A stretch of DNA of 64,000 nucleotides from Hygrocybe punicea. Its lineage: Eukaryota; Basidiomycota; Agaricomycetes; Agaricales; Hygrophoraceae. The position numbers and the translations under genes were made by a program. The notes below the pieces were generated by a model that saw nothing but the letters and a program-made list of their open reading frames with translations, did no database searches and was not told the DNA's origin. The stretch's first letter is position 1. Each line of letters starts with the position of its first letter. Where the stretch lies: positions 7,564,001-7,628,000 of the forward strand of contig OY744463.1 of assembly GCA_963556145.1 (NCBI GenBank), given 5' to 3'. Below are positions 53,365 to 64,000 of the stretch, piece by piece.

Positions 53365-56300
53365 GAGCTTGCTGCAGTCGACACAAATACAGCTGAGCCA
53401 CTCGTGGACCGAGGAATTGCACGGAATTGTTTGGAATTGGTTGGAATTTGCACGGAATTGTCTTTTGAGCTCACAGGACACATCACAAATACAGCTGAGC
53501 CACTCGTGGACTGAGGAATTGCATGGAATTGTTTGGAATTGGTTGGAATTTGCACGGAATTGTCTTTTGAGCTCACAGGACACATCACAAATACAGCTGA
53601 GCCACTCGTGGACTGAGGAATTGCACGGAATTGTTTGGAATTGGTTGGAATTTGCACGGAATTGTCTTTTGAGCCTGCTGCAGTCGACACAAATACAGCT
53701 GAGCCACTCGTGGACCGAGGAATTGCACGGAATTGTTTGGAATTGGTTGGAATTTGCACGGAATTGTCTTTTGAGCTCACAGGACACATCACAAATACAG
53801 CTGAGCCACTCGTGGACCGAGGAATTGCACGGAATTGTTTGGAATTGGTTGGAATTTGCACGGAATTGTCTTTTGAGCCTGCTGCAGTCGACACAAATAC
53901 AGCTGAGCCACTCGTGGAATGAGGAATTGCACGGAATTGTTTGGAATTGGTTGGAATTTGCACGGAATTGTCTTTTGAGCTCACAGGACACATCACAAAT
54001 ACAGCTGAGCCACTCGTGGACTGAGGAATTGCACGCAATTGTTTGGAATTGGTTGGAATTTGCACGGAATTGTCTTTGGAGCTTGCTGCAGTCGACACAA
54101 ATACAGCTGAGCCACTCGTGGACCGAGGAATTGCACGGAATTGTTTGGAATTGGTTGGAATTTGCACGGAATTGTCTTTTGAGCTCACAGGACACATCAC
54201 AAATACAGCTGAGCCACTCGTGGACTGAGGAATTGCATGGAATTGTTTGGAATTGGTTGGAATTTGCACGGAATTGTCTTTTGAGCTCACAGGACACATC
54301 ACAAATACAGCTGAGCCACTCGTGGACCGAGGAATTGCATGGAATTCTTTGGAATTGGTTGGAATTTGCACGGAATTGTCTTTTGAGCCTGCTGCAGTCG
54401 ACACAAATACAGCTGAGCCACTCGTGGAATGAGGAATTGCACGGAATTGTTTGGAATTGGTTGGAATTTGCACGGAATTGTCTTTTGAGCTCACAGGACA
54501 CATCACAAATACAGCTGAGCCACTCGTGGACTGAGGAATTGCACGCAATTCTTTGGAATTGGTTGGAATTTGCACGGAATTGTCTTTGGAGCTTGCTGCA
54601 GTCGACACAAATACAGCTGAGCCACTCGTGGACCGAGGAATTGCACGGAATTGTCCGGAATTGGTTGGAATTTGCACGGAATTGTCTTTTGAGCCTGCTG
54701 CAGTCGACACAAATACAGCTGAGCCACTCGTGGAATGAGGAATTGCACGGAATTGTTTGGAATTGGTTGGAATTTGCACGGAATTGTCTTTTGAGCTCAC
54801 AGGACACATCACAAATACAGCTGAGCCACTCGTGGACTGAGGAATTGCACGCAATTGTTTGGAATTGGTTGGAATTTGCACGGAATTGTCTTTGGAGCTT
54901 GCTGCAGTCGACACAAATACAGCTGAGCCACTCGTGGACCGAGGAATTGCACGGAATTGTTTGGAATTGGTTGGAATTTGCACGGAATTGTCTTTTGAGC
55001 TCACAGGACACATCACAAATACAGCTGAGCCACTCGTGGACTGAGGAATTGCATGGAATTGTTTGGAATTGGTTGGAATTTGCACGGAATTGTCTTTTGA
55101 GCTCACAGGACACATCACAAATACAGCTGAGCCACTCGTGGACTGAGGAATTGCACGGAATTGTTTGGAATTGGTTGGAATTTGCACGGAATTGTCTTTT
55201 GAGCCTGCTGCAGTCGACACAAATACAGCTGAGCCACTCGTGGACCGAGGAATTGCACGGAATTGTTTGGAATTGGTTGGAATTTGCACGGAATTGTCTT
55301 TTGAGCTCACAGGACACATCACAAATACAGCTGAGCCACTCGTGGACCGAGGAATTGCACGGAATTGTTTGGAATTGGTTGGAATTTGCACGGAATTGTC
55401 TTTTGAGCCTGCTGCAGTCGACACAAATACAGCTGAGCCACTCGTGGAATGAGGAATTGCACGGAATTGTTTGGAATTGGTTGGAATTTGCACGGAATTG
55501 TCTTTTGAGCTCACAGGACACATCACAAATACAGCTGAGCCACTCGTGGACTGAGGAATTGCACGCAATTGTTTGGAATTGGTTGGAATTTGCACGGAAT
55601 TGTCTTTGGAGCTTGCTGCAGTCGACACAAATACAGCTGAGCCACTCGTGGACCGAGGAATTGCACGGAATTGTTTGGAATTGGTTGGAATTTGCACGGA
55701 ATTGTCTTTTGAGCTCACAGGACACATCACAAATACAGCTGAGCCACTCGTGGACTGAGGAATTGCATGGAATTGTTTGGAATTGGTTGGAATTTGCACG
55801 GAATTGTCTTTTGAGCTCACAGGACACATCACAAATACAGCTGAGCCACTCGTGGACCGAGGAATTGCATGGAATTCTTTGGAATTGGTTGGAATTTGCA
55901 CGGAATTGTCTTTTGAGCCTGCTGCAGTCGACACAAATACAGCTGAGCCACTCGTGGAATGAGGAATTGCACGGAATTGTTTGGAATTGGTTGGAATTTG
56001 CACGGAATTGTCTTTTGAGCTCACAGGACACATCACAAATACAGCTGAGCCACTCGTGGACTGAGGAATTGCACGCAATTCTTTGGAATTGGTTGGAATT
56101 TGCACGGAATTGTCTTTGGAGCTTGCTGCAGTCGACACAAATACAGCTGAGCCACTCGTGGACCGAGGAATTGCACGGAATTGTCCGGAATTGGTTGGAA
56201 TTTGCACGGAATTGTCTTTTGAGCCTGCTGCAGTCGACACAAATACAGCTGAGCCACTCGTGGAATGAGGAATTGCACGGAATTGTTTGGAATTGGTTGG

Positions 56301-56566
56301 AATTTGCACGGAATTGTCTTTTGAGCTCACAGGACACATCACAAATACAGCTGAGCCACTCGTGGACTGAGGAATTGCACGCAATTGTTTGGAATTGGTT
56401 GGAATTTGCACGGAATTGTCTTTGGAGCTTGCTGCAGTCGACACAAATACAGCTGAGCCACTCGTGGACCGAGGAATTGCACGGAATTGTTTGGAATTGG
56501 TTGGAATTTGCACGGAATTGTCTTTTGAGCTCACAGGACACATCACAAATACAGCTGAGCCACTCG
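53365..56566. repeat. 1,530-bp tandem duplication (15-mer), about 2.1 copies
   Basis: Bases 53,365-55,036 match 54,895-56,566 at an offset of 1,530 bp, a match longer than one unit, so the copies are in tandem with the junction at 54,894/54,895. A private double change TT>CC (TTGTCCGGAATTGG) lies at 54,655-54,656 and 56,185-56,186 and nowhere else seen. The unit contains B-box monomers followed by D, W and N versions of box 1. Confidence 0.87.
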
Positions 56567-58203
56567 GAGAGCGAGGAATTGCATGGAATTCTTTGGAATT
56601 GGTTGGAATTTGCACGGAATTGTCTTTGGAGCTTGCTGCAGTCGACACAAATACAGCTGAGCCACTCGTGGACCGAGGAATTGCACGGAATTGTTTGGAA
56701 TTGGTTGGAATTTGCACGGAATTGTCTTTTGAGCTTGCTGCAGTCGACACAAATACAGCTGAGCCACTCGTGGACTGAGGAATTGCACGCAATTGTTTGG
56801 AATTGGTTGGAATTTGCACGGAATTGTCTTTTGAGCTTGCTGCAGTCGACACAAATACAGCTGAGCCACTCGTGGACCGACGAATTGCACGGAATTGTTT
56901 GGAATTGGTTGGAATTTGCACGGAATTGTCTTTTGAGCTTGCTGCAGTCGACACAAATACAGCTGAGCCACTCGTGGACCGAGGAATTGCACGGAATTGT
57001 TTGGAATTGGTTGGAATTTGCACGGAATTGTCTTTTGAGCTCACAGGACACATCACAAATACAGCTGAGCCACTCGTGGACCGAGGAATTGCACGGAATT
57101 GTTTGGAATTGGTTGGAATTTGCACGGAATTGTCTTTTGAGCCTGCTGCAGTCGACACAAATACAGCTGAGCCACTCGTGGAATGAGGAATTGCACGGAA
57201 TTGTTTGGAATTGGTTGGAATTTGCACGGAATTGTCTTTTGAGCTCACAGGACACATCACAAATACAGCTGAGCCACTCGTGGACCGAGGAATTGCACGG
57301 AATTGTTTGGAATTGGTTGGAATTTGCACGGAATTGTCTTTTGAGCCTGCTGCAGTCGACACAAATACAGCTGAGCCACTCGTGGAATGAGGAATTGCAC
57401 GGAATTGTTTGGAATTGGTTGGAATTTGCACGGAATTGTCTTTTGAGCTCACAGGACACATCACAAATACAGCTGAGCCACTCGGAGAGCGAGGAATTGC
57501 ATGGAATTCTTTGGAATTGGTTGGAATTTGCACGGAATTGTCTTTGGAGCTTGCTGCAGTCGACACAAATACAGCTGAGCCACTCGTGGACCGAGGAATT
57601 GCACGGAATTGTTTGGAATTGGTTGGAATTTGCACGGAATTGTCTTTTGAGCTTGCTGCAGTCGACACAAATACAGCTGAGCCACTCGTGGACTGAGGAA
57701 TTGCACGCAATTGTTTGGAATTGGTTGGAATTTGCACGGAATTGTCTTTTGAGCTTGCTGCAGTCGACACAAATACAGCTGAGCCACTCGTGGACCGACG
57801 AATTGCACGGAATTGTTTGGAATTGGTTGGAATTTGCACGGAATTGTCTTTTGAGCTTGCTGCAGTCGACACAAATACAGCTGAGCCACTCGTGGACCGA
57901 GGAATTGCACGGAATTGTTTGGAATTGGTTGGAATTTGCACGGAATTGTCTTTTGAGCTCACAGGACACATCACAAATACAGCTGAGCCACTCGTGGACC
58001 GAGGAATTGCACGGAATTGTTTGGAATTGGTTGGAATTTGCACGGAATTGTCTTTTGAGCCTGCTGCAGTCGACACAAATACAGCTGAGCCACTCGTGGA
58101 ATGAGGAATTGCACGGAATTGTTTGGAATTGGTTGGAATTTGCACGGAATTGTCTTTTGAGCTCACAGGACACATCACAAATACAGCTGAGCCACTCGTG
58201 GAC
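56471..58203. repeat. 918-bp offset duplication (9-mer)
   Basis: Bases 56,471-57,285 match 57,389-58,203 at 918 bp. The shared order is B, S-type A with G80, W-type A, D-type A, X-type A, W-type B, then W-type A'. The match is shorter than the offset, so about one monomer between the copies is not shared. It overlaps the 1,020-bp tandem block that follows. Confidence 0.8.
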
Positions 58204-59643
58204 TGAGGAATTGCACGCAATTGTTTGGAATTGGTTGGAATTTGCACGGAATTGTCTTTGGAGCTTGCTGCAGTCGACACAAATACAGCTGAGCCACTCG
58301 TGGACCGAGGAATTGCACGGAATTGTTTGGAATTGGTTGGAATTTGCACGGAATTGTCTTTTGAGCTCACAGGACACATCACAAATACAGCTGAGCCACT
58401 CGTGGACTGAGGAATTGCATGGAATTGTTTGGAATTGGTTGGAATTTGCACGGAATTGTCTTTTGAGCTCACAGGACACATCACAAATACAGCTGAGCCA
58501 CTCGGAGAGCGAGGAATTGCATGGAATTCTTTGGAATTGGTTGGAATTTGCACGGAATTGTCTTTGGAGCTTGCTGCAGTCGACACAAATACAGCTGAGC
58601 CACTCGTGGACCGAGGAATTGCACGGAATTGTTTGGAATTGGTTGGAATTTGCACGGAATTGTCTTTTGAGCTTGCTGCAGTCGACACAAATACAGCTGA
58701 GCCACTCGTGGACTGAGGAATTGCACGCAATTGTTTGGAATTGGTTGGAATTTGCACGGAATTGTCTTTTGAGCTTGCTGCAGTCGACACAAATACAGCT
58801 GAGCCACTCGTGGACCGACGAATTGCACGGAATTGTTTGGAATTGGTTGGAATTTGCACGGAATTGTCTTTTGAGCTTGCTGCAGTCGACACAAATACAG
58901 CTGAGCCACTCGTGGACCGAGGAATTGCACGGAATTGTTTGGAATTGGTTGGAATTTGCACGGAATTGTCTTTTGAGCTCACAGGACACATCACAAATAC
59001 AGCTGAGCCACTCGTGGACCGAGGAATTGCACGGAATTGTTTGGAATTGGTTGGAATTTGCACGGAATTGTCTTTTGAGCCTGCTGCAGTCGACACAAAT
59101 ACAGCTGAGCCACTCGTGGAATGAGGAATTGCACGGAATTGTTTGGAATTGGTTGGAATTTGCACGGAATTGTCTTTTGAGCTCACAGGACACATCACAA
59201 ATACAGCTGAGCCACTCGTGGACTGAGGAATTGCACGCAATTGTTTGGAATTGGTTGGAATTTGCACGGAATTGTCTTTGGAGCTTGCTGCAGTCGACAC
59301 AAATACAGCTGAGCCACTCGTGGACCGAGGAATTGCACGGAATTGTTTGGAATTGGTTGGAATTTGCACGGAATTGTCTTTTGAGCTCACAGGACACATC
59401 ACAAATACAGCTGAGCCACTCGTGGACTGAGGAATTGCATGGAATTGTTTGGAATTGGTTGGAATTTGCACGGAATTGTCTTTTGAGCTCACAGGACACA
59501 TCACAAATACAGCTGAGCCACTCGGAGAGCGAGGAATTGCATGGAATTCTTTGGAATTGGTTGGAATTTGCACGGAATTGTCTTTGGAGCTTGCTGCAGT
59601 CGACACAAATACAGCTGAGCCACTCGTGGACCGAGGAATTGCA
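57401..59643. repeat. 1,020-bp tandem duplication (10-mer), about 2.2 copies
   Basis: Bases 57,401-58,623 match 58,421-59,643 at 1,020 bp. Limits are C versus T at 57,400/58,420 and C versus T at 58,624/59,644. The unit has the same length as the repeat at 32,371-35,172 but a different monomer order, so it arose separately. Confidence 0.83.
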
Positions 59644-62600
59644 TGGAATTGTTTGGAATTGGTTGGAATTTGCACGGAATTGTCTTTTGAGCTTGCTGCA
59701 GTCGACACAAATACAGCTGAGCCACTCGTGGACCGAGGAATTGCACGGAATTGTTTGGAATTGGTTGGAATTTGCACGGAATTGTCTTTTGAGCTCACAG
59801 GACACATCACAAATACAGCTGAGCCACTCGTGGACTGAGGAATTGCATGGAATTGTTTGGAATTGGTTGGAATTTGCACGGAATTGTCTTTTGAGCTCAC
59901 AGGACACATCACAAATACAGCTGAGCCACTCGTGGACCGAGGAATTGCACGGAATTGTTTGGAATTGGTTGGAATTTGCACGGAATTGTCTTTTGAGCCT
60001 GCTGCAGTCGACACAAATACAGCTGAGCCACTCGTGGACCGAGGAATTGCACGGAATTGTTTGGAATTGGTTGGAATTTGCACGGAATTGTCTTTTGAGC
60101 TCACAGGACACATCACAAATACAGCTGAGCCACTCGTGGACCGAGGAATTGCACGGAATTGTTTGGAATTGGTTGGAATTTGCACGGAATTGTCTTTTGA
60201 GCCTGCTGCAGTCGACACAAATACAGCTGAGCCACTCGTGGAATGAGGAATTGCACGGAATTGTTTGGAATTGGTTGGAATTTGCACGGAATTGTCTTTT
60301 GAGCTCACAGGACACATCACAAATACAGCTGAGCCACTCGTGGACTGAGGAATTGCACGCAATTGTTTGGAATTGGTTGGAATTTGCACGGAATTGTCTT
60401 TGGAGCTTGCTGCAGTCGACACAAATACAGCTGAGCCACTCGTGGACCGAGGAATTGCACGGAATTGTTTGGAATTGGTTGGAATTTGCACGGAATTGTC
60501 TTTTGAGCTCACAGGACACATCACAAATACAGCTGAGCCACTCGTGGACTGAGGAATTGCATGGAATTGTTTGGAATTGGTTGGAATTTGCACGGAATTG
60601 TCTTTTGAGCTCACAGGACACATCACAAATACAGCTGAGCCACTCGTGGACCGAGGAATTGCATGGAATTCTTTGGAATTGGTTGGAATTTGCACGGAAT
60701 TGTCTTTGGAGCTTGCTGCAGTCGACACAAATACAGCTGAGCCACTCGTGGACCGAGGAATTGCACGGAATTGTTTGGAATTGGTTGGAATTTGCACGGA
60801 ATTGTCTTTTGAGCTCACAGGACACATCACAAATACAGCTGAGCCACTCGTGGACCGAGGAATTGCACGGAATTGTTTGGAATTGGTTGGAATTTGCACG
60901 GAATTGTCTTTTGAGCCTGCTGCAGTCGACACAAATACAGCTGAGCCACTCGTGGAATGAGGAATTGCACGGAATTGTTTGGAATTGGTTGGAATTTGCA
61001 CGGAATTGTCTTTTGAGCTCACAGGACACATCACAAATACAGCTGAGCCACTCGTGGACTGAGGAATTGCACGCAATTGTTTGGAATTGGTTGGAATTTG
61101 CACGGAATTGTCTTTGGAGCTTGCTGCAGTCGACACAAATACAGCTGAGCCACTCGTGGACCGAGGAATTGCACGGAATTGTTTGGAATTGGTTGGAATT
61201 TGCACGGAATTGTCTTTTGAGCTCACAGGACACATCACAAATACAGCTGAGCCACTCGTGGACTGAGGAATTGCATGGAATTGTTTGGAATTGGTTGGAA
61301 TTTGCACGGAATTGTCTTTTGAGCTCACAGGACACATCACAAATACAGCTGAGCCACTCGTGGACCGAGGAATTGCATGGAATTCTTTGGAATTGGTTGG
61401 AATTTGCACGGAATTGTCTTTGGAGCTTGCTGCAGTCGACACAAATACAGCTGAGCCACTCGTGGACCGAGGAATTGCATGGAATTGTTTGGAATTGGTT
61501 GGAATTTGCACGGAATTGTCTTTTGAGCTTGCTGCAGTCGACACAAATACAGCTGAGCCACTCGTGGACCGAGGAATTGCACGGAATTGTTTGGAATTGG
61601 TTGGAATTTGCACGGAATTGTCTTTTGAGCTCACAGGACACATCACAAATACAGCTGAGCCACTCGTGGACTGAGGAATTGCATGGAATTGTTTGGAATT
61701 GGTTGGAATTTGCACGGAATTGTCTTTTGAGCTCACAGGACACATCACAAATACAGCTGAGCCACTCGTGGACCGAGGAATTGCACGGAATTGTTTGGAA
61801 TTGGTTGGAATTTGCACGGAATTGTCTTTTGAGCCTGCTGCAGTCGACACAAATACAGCTGAGCCACTCGTGGAATGAGGAATTGCACGGAATTGTTTGG
61901 AATTGGTTGGAATTTGCACGGAATTGTCTTTTGAGCTCACAGGACACATCACAAATACAGCTGAGCCACTCGTGGACTGAGGAATTGCATGGAATTGTTT
62001 GGAATTGGTTGGAATTTGCACGGAATTGTCTTTTGAGCTCACAGGACACATCACAAATACAGCTGAGCCACTCGTGGACCGAGGAATTGCACGGAATTGT
62101 TTGGAATTGGTTGGAATTTGCACGGAATTGTCTTTTGAGCCTGCTGCAGTCGACACAAATACAGCTGAGCCACTCGTGGAATGAGGAATTGCACGGAATT
62201 GTTTGGAATTGGTTGGAATTTGCACGGAATTGTCTTCTGAGCTCACAGGACACATCACAAATACAGCTGAGCCACTCGGAGAGCGAGGAATTGCATGGAA
62301 TTCTTTGGAATTGGTTGGAATTTGCACGGAATTGTCTTTGGAGCTTGCTGCAGTCGACACAAATACAGCTGAGCCACTCGTGGACCGAGGAATTGCACGG
62401 AATTGTTTGGAATTGGTTGGAATTTGCACGGAATTGTCTTTTGAGCTTGCTGCAGTCGACACAAATACAGCTGAGCCACTCGTGGACCGAGGAATTGCAC
62501 GGAATTGTTTGGAATTGGTTGGAATTTGCACGGAATTGTCTTTTGAGCTTGCTGCAGTCGACACAAATACAGCTGAGCCACTCGTGGACCGAGGAATTGC

Positions 62601-64000
62601 ACGGAATTGTTTGGAATTGGTTGGAATTTGCACGGAATTGTCTTTTGAGCTCACAGGACACATCACAAATACAGCTGAGCCACTCGTGGACTGAGGAATT
62701 GCACGCAATTGTTTGGAATTGGTTGGAATTTGCACGGAATTGTCTTTGGAGCTTGCTGCAGTCGACACAAATACAGCTGAGCCACTCGTGGAATGAGGAA
62801 CTGCACGGAATTGTTTGGAATTGGTTGGAATTTGCACGGAATTGTCTTTTGAGCTCACAGGACACATCACAAATACAGCTGAGCCACTCGTGGACTGAGG
62901 AATTGCACGCAATTGTTTGGAATTGGTTGGAATTTGCACGGAATTGTCTTTGGAGCTTGCTGCAGTCGACACAAATACAGCTGAGCCACTCGTGGACCGA
63001 GGAATTGCACGGAATTGTTTGGAATTGGTTGGAATTTGCACGGAATTGTCTTTTGAGCTTGCTGCAGTCGACACAAATACAGCTGAGCCACTCGTGGACC
63101 GAGGAATTGCACGGAATTGTTTGGAATTGGTTGGAATTTGCACGGAATTGTCTTTTGAGCTCACAGGACACATCACAAATACAGCTGAGCCACTCGTGGA
63201 CTGAGGAATTGCACGCAATTGTTTGGAATTGGTTGGAATTTGCACGGAATTGTCTTTTGAGCTCACAGGACACATCACAAATACAGCTGAGCCACTCGTG
63301 GACCGAGGAATTGCACGGAATTGTTTGGAATTGGTTGGAATTTGCACGGAATTGTCTTTTGAGCCTGCTGCAGTCGACACAAATACAGCTGAGCCACTCG
63401 TGGAATGAGGAATTGCACGGAATTGTTTGGAATTGGTTGGAATTTGCACGGAATTGTCTTTTGAGCTCACAGGACACATCACAAATACAGCTGAGCCACT
63501 CGTGGACTGAGGAATTGCACGGAATTGTTTGGAATTGGTTGGAATTTGCACGGAATTGTCTTTTGAGCCTGCTGCAGTCGACACAAATACAGCTGAGCCA
63601 CTCGTGGAATGAGGAATTGCACGGAATTGTTTGGAATTGGTTGGAATTTGCACGGAATTGTCTTTTGAGCTCACAGGACACATCACAAATACAGCTGAGC
63701 CACTCGTGGACCGAGGAATTGCACGGAATTGTTTGGAATGGGTTGGAATTTGCACGGAATTGTCTTTTGAGCCTGCTGCAGTCGACACAAATACAGCTGA
63801 GCCACTCGTGGAATGAGGAATTGCACGGAATTGTTTGGAATTGGTTGGAATTTGCACGGAATTGTCTTTTGAGCTCACAGGACACATCACAAATACAGCT
63901 GAGCCACTCGTGGACTGAGGAATTGCACGCAATTGTTTGGAATTGGTTGGAATTTGCACGGAATTGTCTTTGGAGCTTGCTGCAGTCGACACAAATACAG
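59644..64000. repeat. Distal mixed satellite, continuing past the window
   Basis: D, W and N monomers with A, A' and B boxes occur in variable order, and the array is still in phase at the last base ('atacag', 63,995-64,000). Private single changes are a little more visible here: T>C at 62,237, T>C at 62,801 and T>G at 63,740. No gene, RNA or unique sequence is seen. Confidence 0.83.

Larger units (their letters stand above)
1..64000 (+). repeat. 102-bp satellite DNA array filling the whole window
   Basis: The motif 'atacagctga' recurs every 102 bp from base 1 to base 63,995, always in the same orientation. End-to-end phase fits 626 full monomers plus two 71-bp monomers, so there is no other net insertion or deletion. 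No unique sequence longer than a monomer is present, and both window edges lie inside the array, so its true length is unknown. Known biology: megabase-scale head-to-tail arrays with higher-order repeats are typical of eukaryotic centromeric and heterochromatic satellites. Inference: this is such a satellite; the chromosomal site and species cannot be decided here. There is no gene-bearing stretch anywhere in the window. Confidence 0.98.

Noticed and set aside
1..64000. CRISPR array
   Set aside because: Units abut directly with no unique spacers of constant length, there are no cas genes, and the unit is far longer than a CRISPR repeat. The internal 14-mer pairs have fixed, not variable, intervals.
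1..64000. Telomeric repeat, ribosomal DNA spacer, tRNA genes or transposable element ends
   Set aside because: No short G-rich telomere units, no rRNA or tRNA-like sequence, and no inverted terminal repeats, poly-A tails or target-site duplications were seen.

Overview
The whole 64,000-base window is one uninterrupted tandem satellite array. The repeat unit is 102 bp and every copy lies head to tail in the same orientation. Copies run from the first base to the last with no non-satellite sequence, spacer, inversion or inserted element seen. The arithmetic closes: the phase at both ends fits 626 full 102-bp monomers, two 71-bp truncated monomers and 6 trailing bases. I find no gene, RNA gene, mobile element, CRISPR array or promoter that I can support. 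Very long open frames exist on both strands, but they follow from the period being divisible by three (102 = 34 x 3) and I do not call them genes. Such an array points to a eukaryotic chromosome, most likely centromeric, pericentromeric, subtelomeric or other heterochromatin. The species cannot be told from this window.

The monomer, numbered from 'atacagctga', is about 47% GC (hand count on the first copy). Positions 27-73 carry five GGAATT hexamers spaced 10, 10, 10 and 11 bp. A 14-bp direct repeat occurs twice inside each monomer, 31 bp apart. Most variation lies in two boxes. Box 1 (positions 19-27, with linked sites 36, 38 and 43) has five versions, called here W, S, D, N and X. Box 2 (positions 85-100) has two strongly different versions, A (with CTGCAG and GTCGAC) and B (starting with GAGCTC); a sub-variant A' has C at position 85. 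The GGAATT core is almost invariant.

Layout: (I) 1-5,180 is mainly alternating A/B monomers, as a 408-bp four-monomer repeat then 204-bp dimers. (II) 5,181-15,643 is mixed, with a 510-bp five-monomer higher-order repeat, a private T75>A marker and a run of ten near-identical A monomers. (III) 15,644-32,370 begins abruptly with two new monomer variants and is built largely on 306-bp trimers plus longer copied blocks. (IV) 32,371-46,555 adds the A', N and X variants and holds 1,020-bp and 1,224-bp tandem blocks. (V) 46,556-64,000 holds a 3,233-bp tandem duplication whose two copies each carry the same truncated monomer, then a 1,530-bp tandem duplication and 918/1,020-bp blocks.

Private single-base changes are very rare (about seven noticed by eye), while variants shared at multiples of 102 bp are common. 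This is the pattern of recent homogenisation by unequal exchange, gene conversion or replication slippage, with repeat units of changing size nested along the array.
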